DNA of 64,000 bases from Sipunculus nudus (Eukaryota > Annelida > Sipuncula > Golfingiida > Sipunculidae). The DNA lies in contig CM049309.1 of NCBI GenBank assembly GCA_026874595.1, positions 97,332,723-97,396,722 on the forward strand. Direction: 5' to 3'. How positions within the stretch are numbered: the first letter of the stretch is position 1; each line of letters opens with the position of its first letter. Shown here piece after piece: positions 10,950 to 23,143 of the stretch. The notes beneath the pieces are model-generated. The model saw nothing but the letters and a program-made list of their open reading frames with translations, was not told the DNA's origin and did not search any database. The position numbers were made by a program, and so were the translations under genes.

Positions 10950-11345
10950 ATATGATCATTCTGACCTAATTTAACCATAAAATTTAGACAGGTTACCTTT
11001 ATCAATGGTATTTGCTCCTCTATTATTCATCAGAATTGGACCAAACCATGCATTAATCATCAGTTTGTGTAATTGTACCCATTTTGCTCATGACCTTAAC
11101 TTATGCTTTCAAGGTCAAGTTACAATACACTTTGGACACCATTTGTTGTTACCGCAATAGCACCAAGGGTTTTGATTGGATTTTATTCTAATTTAGTGGA
11201 ATGCATTGACTAATGAATCTTTCAAACTGATCAACTTTTGGTTGACTTTGTCCCATATTTGTGCAATTTATTAGCACTTTTACATTTTCAACAACGACTA
11301 AATATCACCATAAAGTGGTTTTAGGCGTATTTTCATATGATTTCC
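10950..11345 (+). repeat. Copy C of the 0.5-kb repeat
   Basis: Resumes the A/B family after the inserted elements: cctaatttaaccataaa, ctattattcatcagaattggaccaaa, cccattttgctcatgacctt, gctttcaaggtcaagtta, ttttggttgac and aagtggttttaggcgtat, in the same order as copy B at 3986-4365. Confidence 0.6.
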
Positions 11346-13962
11346 TGCAATTATGTGACAATGGGGCACTTCATGTTTTTGCATGCAATTACAGCTTTAT
11401 CTAGTTTACACTGGATCAGGAAGTTAAAATAATGCCTTTAATGTTATGCCAGGAATGAACAGAAGTTCATTTTCATGTAAGACTACTGGTCCCAACTCTT
11501 AATTTATGGTTCCTCCTAGAGGAGACATGTTCTTTCCAGTCCTGCCATCTGTGGTCTGTAGATATTTTTGTGAAAAGAATAAAATTAATCAAAAAAGATT
11601 TGAAAATTGGTGACCTAGACCTTTATTCTCAACAAACAATATGTGGAAATATAGGATTTTTTTTTATTATAATAGTGAAGTACTGCATATATTTTCCTCA
11701 AACTTGGTATTCCAACTGTTTCAATGAAGTTCACAGAAGAGTTTAAAAATTTGTGATCTTTACCTTGATCTTCAAGATCAGATCAGGCAAATTACAGGAT
11801 TATTGTTAATCCCATGACATTTGAAGTACTACATATGTTTTCATCAAATTTGATACACAAGTAGTTTCATGATGGAGGCAATTGCTTGGTTTTTGTGAAC
11901 AGTGAAATTTTGTATTATTGTGCAATGCTGAAACTGTTTAATAGCCAAATGTCATTTGTAGCTGAGTAAACATGAATTTTTCATTTCCATATTTGTCCAA
12001 AATTTAACTTTACCTGGCTCTGTCAGCATAAAAAGTTTTAATGAATTTGATAAAACCTGTTCTTCAGAAGTGTCACTAGAACAGTTGTGAAATTTTATTC
12101 AATTTTGATTAAAATTTCATGCAAGAACTCCAATATCTCAATTATCAAAGGATTATTGGCGTTTTTTAATATAAATGTGGACCATTATTGTTCACATATA
12201 AATGCCACAATTGAACCATATTTATGCATGTTTCATAATATTGTCAAACTGATAAAAGGCAATAATGTAACTTTTTTCCATGAGTAAATATTCTTTCATC
12301 TTTGTTTAACACATTCATCTTCTAAGACATTTATAAGTAGATTTTGTTGCTAAATTTTAAATAATTAAATGTACAGGACAAGATGTCAATAAAATTGATA
12401 TGCTATATTTGTTCAAAATTATCACTACTTGAAATTATTACCTACTGTATATTTTTGTTCAGATCAAGTTTTTATTATATCTTGATGTTTATGGGTCAGC
12501 TAAGTATCATGATCTATGTGTCAGTTGTTTATCATTAGGCAGCATTGTAGGTAAAAGTTTTATATGGTTATCATTAAAGACACAAGACACCTGTCATTCC
12601 AACAAAATGAGACAGATACAGTTATCTGAAAACTGCATAAATTTTGTTTTTTCAATAACTTTGAAGACAAAGTCAAGAATCATCTACATGATTTTCCAAT
12701 TCATCCACCTTAAAATATGACATGAAATAAAAACTGGTAATCATGGTTCATGTAACAGAATTCAGAGGGAGGGAAACACATACACAGTAAACACATTTTG
12801 CTCAGTTTGTGGCCGACATTTTTTTCAATATTACTCTACACTTAAACCCTTTATGCTATGTGTAATATTTGTTTTGTGCATTATTACTTTTATATTATAT
12901 TTTTTATATATTTTACATGCTTACCTTTATTAACATTTAAAATCATCATCATCATGTTTTAGATCATTAGACTTGTGAGGCTTTGTGTAGTACTGACAAT
13001 GTTTCATTCCCTACCGTTTCACAAAGTTCATGAAATTAGGATTTTCATCAATATATATCATTGCATGTGTAAGTTTTTCTTATTATGAATATATTTGTAT
13101 TTTTATTATCCTTTCACTGACATGTGACATCAAACCATTCATGAACCAACATTCTGGCTGTCAAAAATGTCAAAATGTTGAAGATTTGTTGTATTGGTAG
13201 TTTAAAGGCTCATTTTAATGTATATAGGTAACTGCTGAAAATTGATTATGATTTAATTGAAACTGGGAGTTTTTTATTTTGGATTTTATTTAAGAAGATC
13301 CACATTGATGCCCATTGATTAATTTTATTGTCTTTATACTATCAACCTGTATTTTCTATAAAGGACCCCAGTAATTATCCAGGGATATATTTCAATAAAT
13401 GCAGGAACACAGAATCATTTATCTGAATATGCCATGGTAGACTGATAACTATTCCTACTATCCATAATATATGCATTCTGCTATTTATTCCTTATAAAGT
13501 GTATATTCTTTTATTCTGTTTTCATAAAAGTTGCATGATTCCATGCAGTCATCCAAAAGTTTGCTGAAATCCATACAGTCTTTAAGTGTGCATTCTTCCA
13601 TTCATTCCTCATGAAGTGTGCATTATTTCATTGAAGTAAACTTCAGTTACTAATGTGCATGCCCTGTAACAATGCTGAAATACATACACTGGTTTCACTT
13701 TTTTACCTAATATACAATGGTAGCCATATGACTAGAAATTTTGGAGGTCAGATGGCATGTTTGAAAAGGATGGGTAAGGCAAGTATGGTTATCTTAGATA
13801 TCCGCAAGGCGTATCTTTCATAATTGATTATAACAGTTATATGTGTTGATCAGACTGTGTAAAGCTCTATGAATTGTATATAATTGAATGGTAAAATAAG
13901 GCTTGACAATCAAAATTTCAAAATAATTGTGAAGTTAAAACTCTGGTTACTTCAGTTTTAGC
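11346..13962. other. No gene seen; short decayed tandem repeat
   Basis: AT-rich noncoding sequence. Between about 11600 and 11890 two units of about 145 bp recur (gaagtactgcatat at 11678 and gaagtactacatat at 11823, each with tttgaaaattggtgacct or a close variant). The same units reappear at 14399 and 14541. Otherwise nothing was recognised. Confidence 0.4.
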
Positions 13963-14270
13963 TCAGCAGACTGTAAGTCATGTGAGCTATAGTGATAATG
14001 CCATGTCTATCATCTGTCTGGTTGTCTGATACTCCATAAACGTGGCACAAGTTGGACCTAGAAACCTCCAACTTATCATCCATGGAGGTCCCCAAAAACT
14101 CCTTCAAAACCTGAAATTAGATCACCTACATTCTCAAAGTTATGGAGCTTCTCTGTGCAACCTAAAATAATCATGTTTGATACAAAAGCTCCTCAAACAT
14201 CAATATAATAAATGTCAAATAACATCAATTGTGTCAATTTCCAACTTTAGTTATTTATCATTACTAGTTT
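13963..14270 (+). mobile_element. HINE/pearl-like element fragment, second copy
   Basis: Begins TTTTAGCTCAGCAGACTGTA, and carries gttggacctagaaacctcca and cctgaaattagatcac, matching the 5' part at 4428-4620 with many differences. Its 3' end is not clear; the roughly 142-bp tandem units at 14390-14655 may belong to it. Confidence 0.5.
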
Positions 14271-14389
14271 AATCAGTTGGTGAAGACTGATGGTGTACTT
14301 TTTTGTCAATGCTTTTATTCTTGAGACTATGTTGTAAATTATATATCTTTATCATATGTTTCTCATGTTGTGATTTATTTGTGAATGTG

Positions 14390-14655
14390 ATAACTTTGGA
14401 AGTATTGCATATTTTCACTCAATTTTGACACACAAGTTGTTTTTACAACCTTGGATTAGTTTGAAAATTGGTGACCTTGTTCTTGATATTCAAGTTCAAA
14501 TCTGAAGAATTCTTTGATTATTTTGACCCCTATATATATTTGAAGTACTGAAGATTTCCCCTCAATTTGGACTCAAAAGTTGTTTCCATACTGCTCTTTG
14601 ACACGGTAAAATCTGCTGACCTTGACCTACAAGTTAAAATCAGCCAAAATGTAAT
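14390..14655 (+). repeat. Two units of a roughly 142-bp tandem repeat
   Basis: gaagtattgcatatttt at 14399 and gaagtactgaagattt at 14541, each followed by tcaatttt(g)gacacaaaagttgttt and a gaccttgacc phrase. Related to the units at 11600-11890. Confidence 0.5.
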
Positions 14656-15080
14656 TTTTAGCTCAGCAGACTGAAAGTCAATTGAGGTATGGGAATGGCG
14701 CTTTGTCCGTCATCAGTCCGGGTGTCTGGCTGTCCGAACATCTGTTAGATAGGCTTAATAAAAAAATCTTCTTAGAAACCTGAAATTACATCACTGCAAC
14801 CTAGATCCTCTGAGTAATGGGTCTTGTAAGTACCAGCAACAAAAATAAAAAATTAGATACAAAACCTCCAGTATCTGGATAATTAATTGATGGATTGCCA
14901 TGAATCTTACCTAAAATATTGGTCATGACTAGTTTTGTCAGTTCCCCAATACTAGTGGTGCCACATGAATTTTTATAATTTTTTTCTGTTTTTGAGACCA
15001 TCAAATGACAGCAGTTATTTCAGTTTCTTAGCTTTGGTCTCATCCACTGTCCTCATCGATACTCAAAACTTACGGCCAGA
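14656..15080 (+). mobile_element. HINE/pearl-like element, third copy, with the uninterrupted LINE target
   Basis: Starts TTTTTAGCTCAGCAGACTGA, continues with tccgtcatcagtccggg and cctgaaattacatcac, and reaches gtgccacatgaatttttata then gagaccatcaaatgacagcag without an insertion. It therefore shows what the element at 4428 looked like before the LINE landed. Confidence 0.55.
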
Positions 15081-16430
15081 CAAATCTGCATCTGTATTGC
15101 ACATTACACTACCTTGCTCACACATTTCGCCAATATCCAGCTGATCACCAAGACCTGATTTATTCTTTCATAATACTTACCAGACTTTTATCAAACTTTT
15201 ATTTAAGTAGGAATGGAGATAAATAAGGGATGGATTTTATAGAAAATATTATCTGAGAAATTTTCTCTGTTATTTTTCATTTCAATTTATATCAACCATC
15301 ATGGTGTTTTGTGTCATGGCAAGGAGTGATAAGGCAATATTTCTTTAATACTTAGAAATAACTTACTTTTGAAAATATTTGTCTTAAAATATATTCTTAT
15401 CTACATTATGAATATATCTGCCTCACATGAAATGATCAGACTGTGGAAGAAATGATGACAATGATCTATGATCACCTCATACCTAGCACAATACATGCTT
15501 TCAGGCAATCAGGATTTAGGGACAAGATTAAAAGATGAATTGGTAAATGTTTGGGTTTCTTAAATATGTGGTTTGGCATTTCAAGATTGTTGGGCTCATG
15601 TTTATGCTAATTGACAACATTTAAGCACATCAACACAAACATGTTACATATATACCTTAAGTTTGTCTCCTATATCGGTCAACAAGAGCTAATGTTTTCT
15701 TTTCATGACCACACAGTTAAAGAATCACTGGTACAAAAGAATATTCATAAAATGCTCCAATTGCTGTTGGTAACACTTGACATACACCTGCTCAGTCAAG
15801 ACGCCCCTTGCTGCCTTAAGAGTGTCAAAGCACCACTTGAGTCATGTTTACGTACTTAAATATGAGCAAGCATATGTAGAACTATGCAGTTTTTTTTATC
15901 ATATCTATATTTAACTCTCGGGCCAAAGTGTATATTAATATATTTTTTTTTCTGAGTGAAATGCTGATCAGTTTGTTGTTTTCATTTTTCATTCATAAAT
16001 TGCAAAAGATATAGTTAGGTATACAGCAACTTTTGTACAGGTATTCATGCAATAAACTTGTTGATAAAATGTTTTATTCAAGCAGGTGATTTAGTTATTT
16101 ATTGTCAGATACTACATTGATAAAGTGTCATTTTCAACTCTATGTGCCATATGAAAGTTACTGTTCATGACTAATAAAATATTTCCTCTTTGAAATTTTC
16201 TTTTTTTTTGTACATAATTGATTGGAATGCAGATGGACTTGTAGTTGTATCATGGAGTATTTATTATAAATCATTTAAACTTTTCCCTTCATGTCATACT
16301 TTAGCGGATAAAGCTTATTATTTTGCTATTCGTTTACTTAGATTTCCTATGAAAAAAAAATGGAAAAAATCTTTTAAAATCTTTGAAACTGTCTAGCCAC
16401 ATTTTTCTGTGTTTCACAGAAATTTCTGAA
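15081..16430. other. No gene seen
   Basis: AT-rich noncoding DNA. The 82-codon ORF at 15611-15859 is isolated, lacks splice signals or a recognisable domain, and is not supported. Nothing else was recognised. Confidence 0.4.
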
Positions 16431-16870
16431 TAAAACTCTCTCAAGTTTGTTAGGATGATTCAAGTTTGGTGATTTTTGGCCAAAGTTACAGGAAATTGAA
16501 CTTAGTCATGTATCCAAAAAAGGATACAAAAATTACAGTCTCAAAACAGCTGGAGCAATTATCCCCAAACTTTTTGCAGATGTTGGTCACATGAGTCATG
16601 TTTGAAATTGAGGTTTTGTTGGCACCACCTGCATGAGCTCTTTCAAGTTTGTTCAAATGATTTGGGTTCGATGAATTTTCGCAATTACAGGAATTTGAAC
16701 TTAGTCATTTGGCTAAGTAAGCATATCAACATAACAATCTCAGAAATGACAGGAGCTAGCATCACGAAGTGTTGGCCACTTGGCTCACATTTGAAATTGA
16801 GGTTTTTGTGGCACCACCTTCATCGAACTGTTTTTATAGGGAAAAAACCTCATAGGTTTAGCCTCTTTCA
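16431..16870 (+). repeat. Tandem repeat of about 191 bp, roughly 2.2 units
   Basis: gaaattgaggttttgttggc at 16600 and gaaattgaggtttttgtggc at 16791 mark equivalent points. Other shared phrases are tcaagtttgtt(c)a(a/g)atgatt, tttgaacttagtcat and cacttggctcacatt. The short ORF across it (16602-16883) is an artefact of the repeat. Confidence 0.6.
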
Positions 16871-18779
16871 GCTTCTAGATTAAAAATGGCAGAATGGTTT
16901 AATTTTTCACAAGATTTATCCTTGGGTAGGGTCCTCTCAGTTGTATCAGAATAGACGGAATCGATTCGTGGTAGAGTCATAGCAAGCTGAAGTTGGTCTT
17001 GTGGCCAAGTAAGCATATATCAAACTTATTTCAAATTCTTTACATTGTACAAAATTGGTTGCCTTTCTTTAAGTTTACTTAAACGATTTTCGGCTGAGTG
17101 ATTGAACCTATAACACTGGGCAGATGTGGTAAAATGTAACGCTCACCTCAAAGGAAATCCCAAGTCGAAATATAGATCGCTTGTTTCTACCCTGGTAGAA
17201 TCGTAACAAACTACTTTCCTGTGAACACAAGAAAATGGTTAAATACACTCAACCGGTGCACAGAGTCAACTACCGTGGCTAAGATGTACTTATATACCTT
17301 TGTAGTTAATCTATAATACAATATAAATATCCTGGTCCCAATTAAATAAATCTTTCGTAGCCTGGCACGATCTGTGAATACACTAGCTGTGATGGTTCAG
17401 AGCAATCCCGGCTGTGAGCCCCGAACAATATGATGTCTGTCTGTCAGAACTACGTGCTCGTGCACACACACACTCGCTCAAGGCTCACAGTACTGACAGA
17501 GACCAGCATATAAGATACACGTATCTTTACTGCGTTTGCCTTTTCTAATACACATCAGTAGATCTGTTGGAAATCCGGAAGCGCCCACACGATCTGCTGT
17601 ACTATGACGTCATTACCTAGACTAACAGTCTTCTGTGCATGACTCGTGCGCCCCAGTCCTCACTCTCTACACCTCTCGTCTCTGACGAACCTCAATCTCC
17701 CGCCGGCGACACTTGAGCGCCGTCTCTCGGTCAGTTGACGAATCCTGCATCCACCATGCGGTCCAGCCGTGCTAGTGTGCGTCTCACCAGTCTTCCACCA
17801 CCCGGGATGTCCGCTAGTCAGTCAGCTGGACATGTAGTTGCCCAACTCTGCGCCCCTGCGCTTCCGGCCTCGCCGCTGTGGTCTCATCCGGGAAGCTATC
17901 AGAAATACTTCATAACTTCTAAGGTTCCTTCAAATACCACGGCATGCAGGCCATGAGGGCTTACTGCCTAGAAAGGTTCCAATACCTGGAACGTTACGTA
18001 TTACCCCTGGGCTTATGCCCGTTATACCCACATAAAAATTCAAACATTCAAATTACGTATTACCGGCGCTGCACGCGCCAAGCAAAACAGCATTCGCAGT
18101 GTTGCCTGTGATGCCCTAACAGGGGTGGTATTATTAACAATACTTATTTTACACCACATATTGACATAACGAAAACCCCGTATTTTCCCTGAATTATAAC
18201 TTGTGCCTGGAGAGCATGTGACGGATGGAACGACAGCGGCTTAAACTGTCCACTAAACATTTTAGCTGCCTTCTGCTTTACAATACATTACTGATAAAAT
18301 GATGCCTCTCAACACTGCTGTGCACTGGGGATTACATATACGTTAACTCCACGAAACATCGAACTAACAATTTTAAAATGAAGTCTTTAACGAAACTTCC
18401 TCTAAAATTCTACTTCTAAGTACTTACAATCTGTATTCATACAATCATACTTTGAGATAAGAGTAAAGTATTTACAAGCTTTATTCATACTGTGAGATTA
18501 AAGTAAAGAATTTGGAATTACATTTACAAGAAAGTGGCAAGTAGGAACCAACTTCAACCCAAACCCATTCAATAACACCAAGATCTGCTGTTTCGCTAGA
18601 CCTTCCTCCTCGCTGGTTGCCGTAGGTCAAGTGTGACAAACCACAGTCTGAAGCCTCTTTTATTACCGGACTTGAGGTGCGTGAATAACAATCATTTAAC
18701 AAATAGGCAAAGTGCTCGGTAGCCCTATGATTATTCATTAACTTCGACACGTTAGTTAAGCAAATTACACACGCGTTGT
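16871..18779 (-). other. GC-richer flank of the gypsy fossil, possibly its 3' LTR region
   Basis: Base composition rises here (for example 17620-17900). Read on the minus strand, it follows the pol region and a polypurine run, which is where a 3' LTR would be expected. No second LTR is available in the window for comparison, and no convincing ends were found, so the extent is not defined. Small ORFs at 17735-17956 and 18481-18750 show no domain. Confidence 0.3.
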
Positions 18780-18780
18780 G

Positions 18781-18791
18781 TCCCCCTTGCT
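18781..18791 (-). other. Polypurine-tract-like run of the gypsy fossil
   Basis: Minus-strand AGCAAGGGGGA lies about 250 bp after the RNase H-like region, the usual place for the plus-strand primer of a Ty3/gypsy element. Inferred from position and composition. Confidence 0.35.
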
Positions 18792-19049
18792 CTGAACTGG
18801 TGACCTATGAACTTACCCGAGGGACCTGAGCGGTTGGTCCCAGTGTGCCAATTTACAATGAGCGCTCACTCAACCAGAACAGCAAAACAACCGAGTGACC
18901 GCACCCATGCGTGTTAATGATAGTCCACCTTTTTAAGATGAACGTGGGTTCTCTAGAACCGCCAGTAAATCTTTAAAAAAAATTCTCAGCAACAAAACTT
19001 AAACTTTTACCAAATTTAAATTTACAGTCTTCCATATTTACTACTATCT

Positions 19050-19963
19050 TATCGTTATCTGTCCTCAGTACAATGCGGTTGAAATGTCTACCGTATAGAT
19101 AAGGGTACAACTTTCCTGTCACCCACACTAAAGCAAGGCATTCTTGCTCCACGGTTGAGTATCAGCTCTCGGCATCGCTCAACTCAATGCTGATGTACAG
19201 AACCGGGAATCTGTCCTCTCCATCCTGCTTCATAAACACTCCTCCTATTCCAGCTTGTGAAGCACCTGTACACAGTATAAATTTTTTCTAAAATCAGGTA
19301 AGTGTTTTACCGGCTGTGTAGCAATTGTACCCCACAAAGCTTCGAATGCCTGATCAGCCTTCTCAGACCACTGTAGTTCCATTTGTTTTCCCTTCTTTGT
19401 CATATCCGTTAAATGTTTGGCTCTGCTAGCAAAATTGTTCACAAACTTGCGGTAGTACCCTTTCGCTTCTTGAAATGATCTCAACTGTGACTTATTCCTT
19501 GAATAAGCTTTGTCAAGGTTTTTACCAACCCTACCCGTTTGAGGACGTTTCTCACTTCTACCTATCATGTGGCCCAACAACTCCACCCTCGCGCCTCCTA
19601 TCTCACACTAGGCTGGTGTAGCTGTTAGTGTGTGTTCACGAAGCCTGTTGAATACCTTCTCGACCGCCTCGATGTGTGTTTCCCAGTCCTCAGCACGGAT
19701 GATGATGTCGTCGATGTAGCTCTCGACGTTTTCCAATCCCCATATAATTTGTGAACCCTCCTACAGAAGACTGCACCCGCATTTACTAAACCGAATGGCA
19801 CCGAAAGTAAAAACAAACCTTGATCAGTCTGGAATGCAGCAAGATGCTTATATTCCTCTGACATTGGCACTTGCCAGTATCCTTTCGAAAAGTCTATTTT
19901 GGTGAAATACTTAGAGATACCCAGCTTTCCCATTACAATCTTTGGGTTAGGTATGGGTTCCAC
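19050..19963 (-). pseudogene. Gypsy fossil: RT and RNase H remnants
   Basis: RT signature phrases such as KYFTKIDFSKGYWQVPM and PFGLVNAGAVF, then RNase H-type phrases such as YYRKFVNNFA and STVEQECLALVW, are readable on the minus strand in the usual order. The region is a fossil with several breaks. Family membership is inferred from these conserved phrases. Confidence 0.75.
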
Positions 19964-21221
19964 TGTCACAAAGGGGCTGTGACTTTGTATATTTACGTAT
20001 AGGGAGTATGACCAGAAAATGATTTTGTAAGTTTTGTTAAATTTTAGAGTATTATGTTCAGCAATTAGCGTGAGAAACTCAAGAAAAACACGTATTTCAT
20101 TTAATGTAATTCGAAAGCTGTTAAGTAATCAGTAGGTGCCACCTGCATTCTATGATGTTCCTTTATATGTACCATAGATTCGTCAGAACGATCTTGTATG
20201 ACGGTCTCCACAGTAACTATGTCTGGTAGGCGACGTCTTGTCTGCGAATTGTTTAGGGTAGTTTTCCCACAAAATCATCCATGGTCCGTGTCTGCGTTTT
20301 GTTTGATGTGTATTGACAACGGAAATCGTTGATGGAAGTACTGATTGGCGGAGAAGTCTAGCGAGAGTTGTGACGTCAGGAGTCTTATGCAAGGCGTGAA
20401 TCCTTTAATCTTGAGAAGAGCCAGAGCGCTTCGTGAGTGTAGCGTCACCTGAGCGTGCTTCAGCAGTCCAACCGGCCGGACTGCTAACTTCTATGTGTCG
20501 AAATTGGCGATCGCCTCGGTGGTTTTTGACAGTCTACGTCTGAGGGAGGCCACCTTGTTGATACTTGATTTGTAAAGTACTTCTGAGACAGTGATATTGT
20601 TTGCCGTAAGACAGGCATTCTTGTGATGGAGCGCGCGCCCAGGAACAGGCAAGGGGACTTTGTCTTGACGCGAATCTGTGATGGTGCTGAATTTCGCCAG
20701 AGAGTGTGTTTGTTCGGTATCCGGTAACTGGAGGGCTACAGTAGACTGCAGCTGAGAGAGCCATTGATTCAGGGTTCCACAGGAACATTTGGTGTGTGGC
20801 ACGCGAATTGTGTTTTACGGACGATTAACAGTTATACTGCAGTAAGAACTAGTTGTGTGTTGGGACCATATGTATTATGCTGGGATTGAACTATGCCCCG
20901 TGTACACATGGACTACACCAGGGACCACCAGAACGTCTAGACGTCACGAAAAAAGCGAGGTGTCATAAGATCTGTAGTATTTTGAACTTTGTCAGTGTTG
21001 ATTGGATTATGGAGTCAGTGCAGTAGCGGGATTATTGTGATATTTGTGCTGATGACTCTCCCCCCCCAAAAAAAAAAATCTGTAAGTAACCCATTTAATT
21101 GTTATTTTTTGTTATCTTACGACTGTCTTTGAGTTTTTACTTGATGTGTTAATCTCTGGTCTGCCTGTTATTTAGACTAACTGAAAAGAACCTGGAAGTT
21201 CACATTCTCAGTGGTGTGACA
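19964..21221 (-). mobile_element. LTR-like insertion (possible solo LTR) within the gypsy RT
   Basis: A 1258-bp segment bounded by perfect 7-bp inverted ends (TGTCACA at 19964-19970, TGTGACA at 21215-21221) in the TG...CA form of LTRs. It separates the first part of the RT from the rest, so it arrived after the host element. No matching target duplication was found at its edges, and orientation is uncertain. The ORFs within it (20183-20392, 20491-20802) show no recognisable domain. A nonautonomous DNA element is the alternative. Confidence 0.45.
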
Positions 21222-22960
21222 ATCGCATCAATACTGGTTTAGCATTCAACTGGTGAAACACAATACAATACGGATTAGATTCATCAATCTTACCTACATC
21301 CAACATCGAAAGTTCGATGATGCCCATCTTCCTCATCTTCTCGACTTCCTCCCTAATCTCCTGCTTGAGTGTGTTCGAAAGGGTTCTTTATCCGCCAGAT
21401 CGGTGGTGCAGTGTAGCAGTTTACTCTACTCTTGGTATATCTGCCAAAACATCCTGGTACGTCTGTGTGAGTTCCCTTGCCTGCTGCTGCTGCTGCTCTG
21501 TTGACAGGTTTGGGCCTATTATTACATCTTTCCAAGTCTCCTTGGCCTGTAACGGACAACATATATCTCTTATGTTTAGTATGGAATTACTTCGAACATT
21601 TTCTCTGCTTATCAGAGCGTTCTGGACAACTTCCAACTGCAGACTTCCCATACATATCACCATCCCTGTTGTTTGTGATTTCCTTTCGATATACATCCGT
21701 AACATGTTGAAATGGAAGGTCTTCTGGTTCCCATTGACATCGAGTCGATAGTTACGCTCGTTCACCTTCTCCACAACTGGGAATGGCCCATAAGTAGCTC
21801 GTTTGTGTCAGTCGGCAGCGAGTTCAACGCTTTATCTCCCATTTCCAGTCGTCTGAATCTGGTTTTCCGGCCAAAGTACTTGCGTTTTTCACTCGGGCCT
21901 TCCTCAGTACCTAGTGTGCCAACCTGCAGCTCTCTTCAAGCTTGTCCATCAGTTTCAACACAGACTAGTACGTGGTGACGGTATCCTCGTCCCTGGCCTC
22001 TTTCGTCCACAGTTCCCTCAGTATGCTCATGGGACCTCTTACCGTGCGTCTGTGTAGCAGCGCGAATGGTGAGAACTTACGGCTCTCCTGTGGTACCTCA
22101 GGATAAGCAAAAAATAATGCTGGTACATACCTTTCCCAATCTCGTGGGTTCTCCTGGCACCTTTTCTGCAACATTTTTTCAGGGTTTCATTAAAGTTTTC
22201 GATCAGTCTATTGCACATGGGGTGATACGGTGTCGTTGTCAGTTGGGCTATCGACAACAGTCTTGCGATCTCCTTCATCAAATCAGAGGTAAACTGGGTC
22301 CCTCTGTCACGAAGGATCTCCCTTGGTACACCGAACCTGAAAAAAAAAAATTCATCAGTGCTTCAGCTAGTTTGAATACTACGCGTCCAGATAACGTGTA
22401 ACAGAATCAACTGCAGTCACAATTTATCTGCACATACAGTCAGATGACGTCATCGGTCCGACCAGATCAATACTGACGCGATCAAGGGAGCACTGATTAT
22501 CGGCAAAGTTCCTTCTGGAGCTCTGGTGGTCTTTCCTTTCGGAAAATTCCTCTGGCATATATAACATTACTGACAATACCAAGTTACATCACCCTTGACC
22601 CCTAACCAGTAAAAATTGGAAGTCTCCCTATCCAGAGTCTTTTGATATCTCATATGACCTCAGATGATCGAGTCGTGTGCTACCGCCATAACTCCATCTC
22701 ACAGTTTCAATGGTACCACCAGTTGAACCAAAGGAGTCTTGTCTCTTGGAGAAACTTGTTCTCTGTAAATGACGTCATCCTTGATATAGAATCTCTCCGT
22801 ACATACTTTCCTCAGGTCTGTGCGATCTCCACGCTTCATCCACTGGAATACTCGATACAGGGTAGAATCCTGACGCTGAGCTTCACGCAGCTGTACTCCA
22901 TTCATCATCGGAATTCGCGTCTTGGCTACCTTCAGTGCATGTGGCGTCCCCATCTTCGCT
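21222..22960 (-). pseudogene. Gypsy fossil: integrase and RT leader remnants
   Basis: On the minus strand, an N-terminal integrase-like stretch (REAQRQDSTLYRVFQWMKRG, VSPRDKTPLVQLVVP) is followed by the integrase core end (TTTPYHPMCNRLIENFNETL) and the post-core NYRLDVNGNQKTFHFNMLR. It passes directly into the acidic RT leader (TQTYQDVLADIP) and IREEVEKMRKMGIIE. A (CAG/CTG) run at about 21483-21500 encodes a short Gln tract. Broken in several places. Confidence 0.7.
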
Positions 22961-23143
22961 TAGACTCTGGTCATAACGGCACACTGCTGTCCTTCTTCTC
23001 CGCTGTGATGCATCACCCCGGTATTTTTCGGCCTCCAACTACCATCTGGATCCGCTGGCTGTCTGGCTCCTTCTGTATTTCCTATGACTAGACCATACAC
23101 TGGGTTATCCATGGAATAGGCTTTTACTGATCCTACATAATAC

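Larger units (their letters stand above)
18792..23143 (-). mobile_element. Ty3/gypsy fossil with integrase upstream of RT (Gmr1-like pol order), broken
   Basis: A decayed LTR-retrotransposon pol region on the minus strand. From its 5' side (high coordinates) it reads: the end of a protease-like region, integrase (about 22.95 to 21.6 kb), the leader and start of the reverse transcriptase, an LTR-like insertion at 19964-21221, the rest of RT, then RNase H to about 19.05 kb, followed by a polypurine-like run. Integrase ahead of RT is the arrangement described for Gmr1-like Ty3/gypsy elements, and here the integrase end and the RT leader are adjacent. No gag is visible because the copy stops at the TTAGGG array at 23144. 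The pol is broken many times and cannot be active; it looks old. Confidence 0.75.

Noticed and set aside
15611-15859. 82-codon ORF
   Set aside because: Isolated, average composition for noncoding DNA here, no domain or splice signals.
17735-17956. 73-codon ORF in GC-rich DNA
   Set aside because: No domain, no splice context, and it lies in the probable flank or LTR region of the gypsy fossil.
20491-20802. Gene inside the LTR-like insertion
   Set aside because: Two overlapping frames are equally open, neither has a recognisable domain, and the segment has LTR-like ends.
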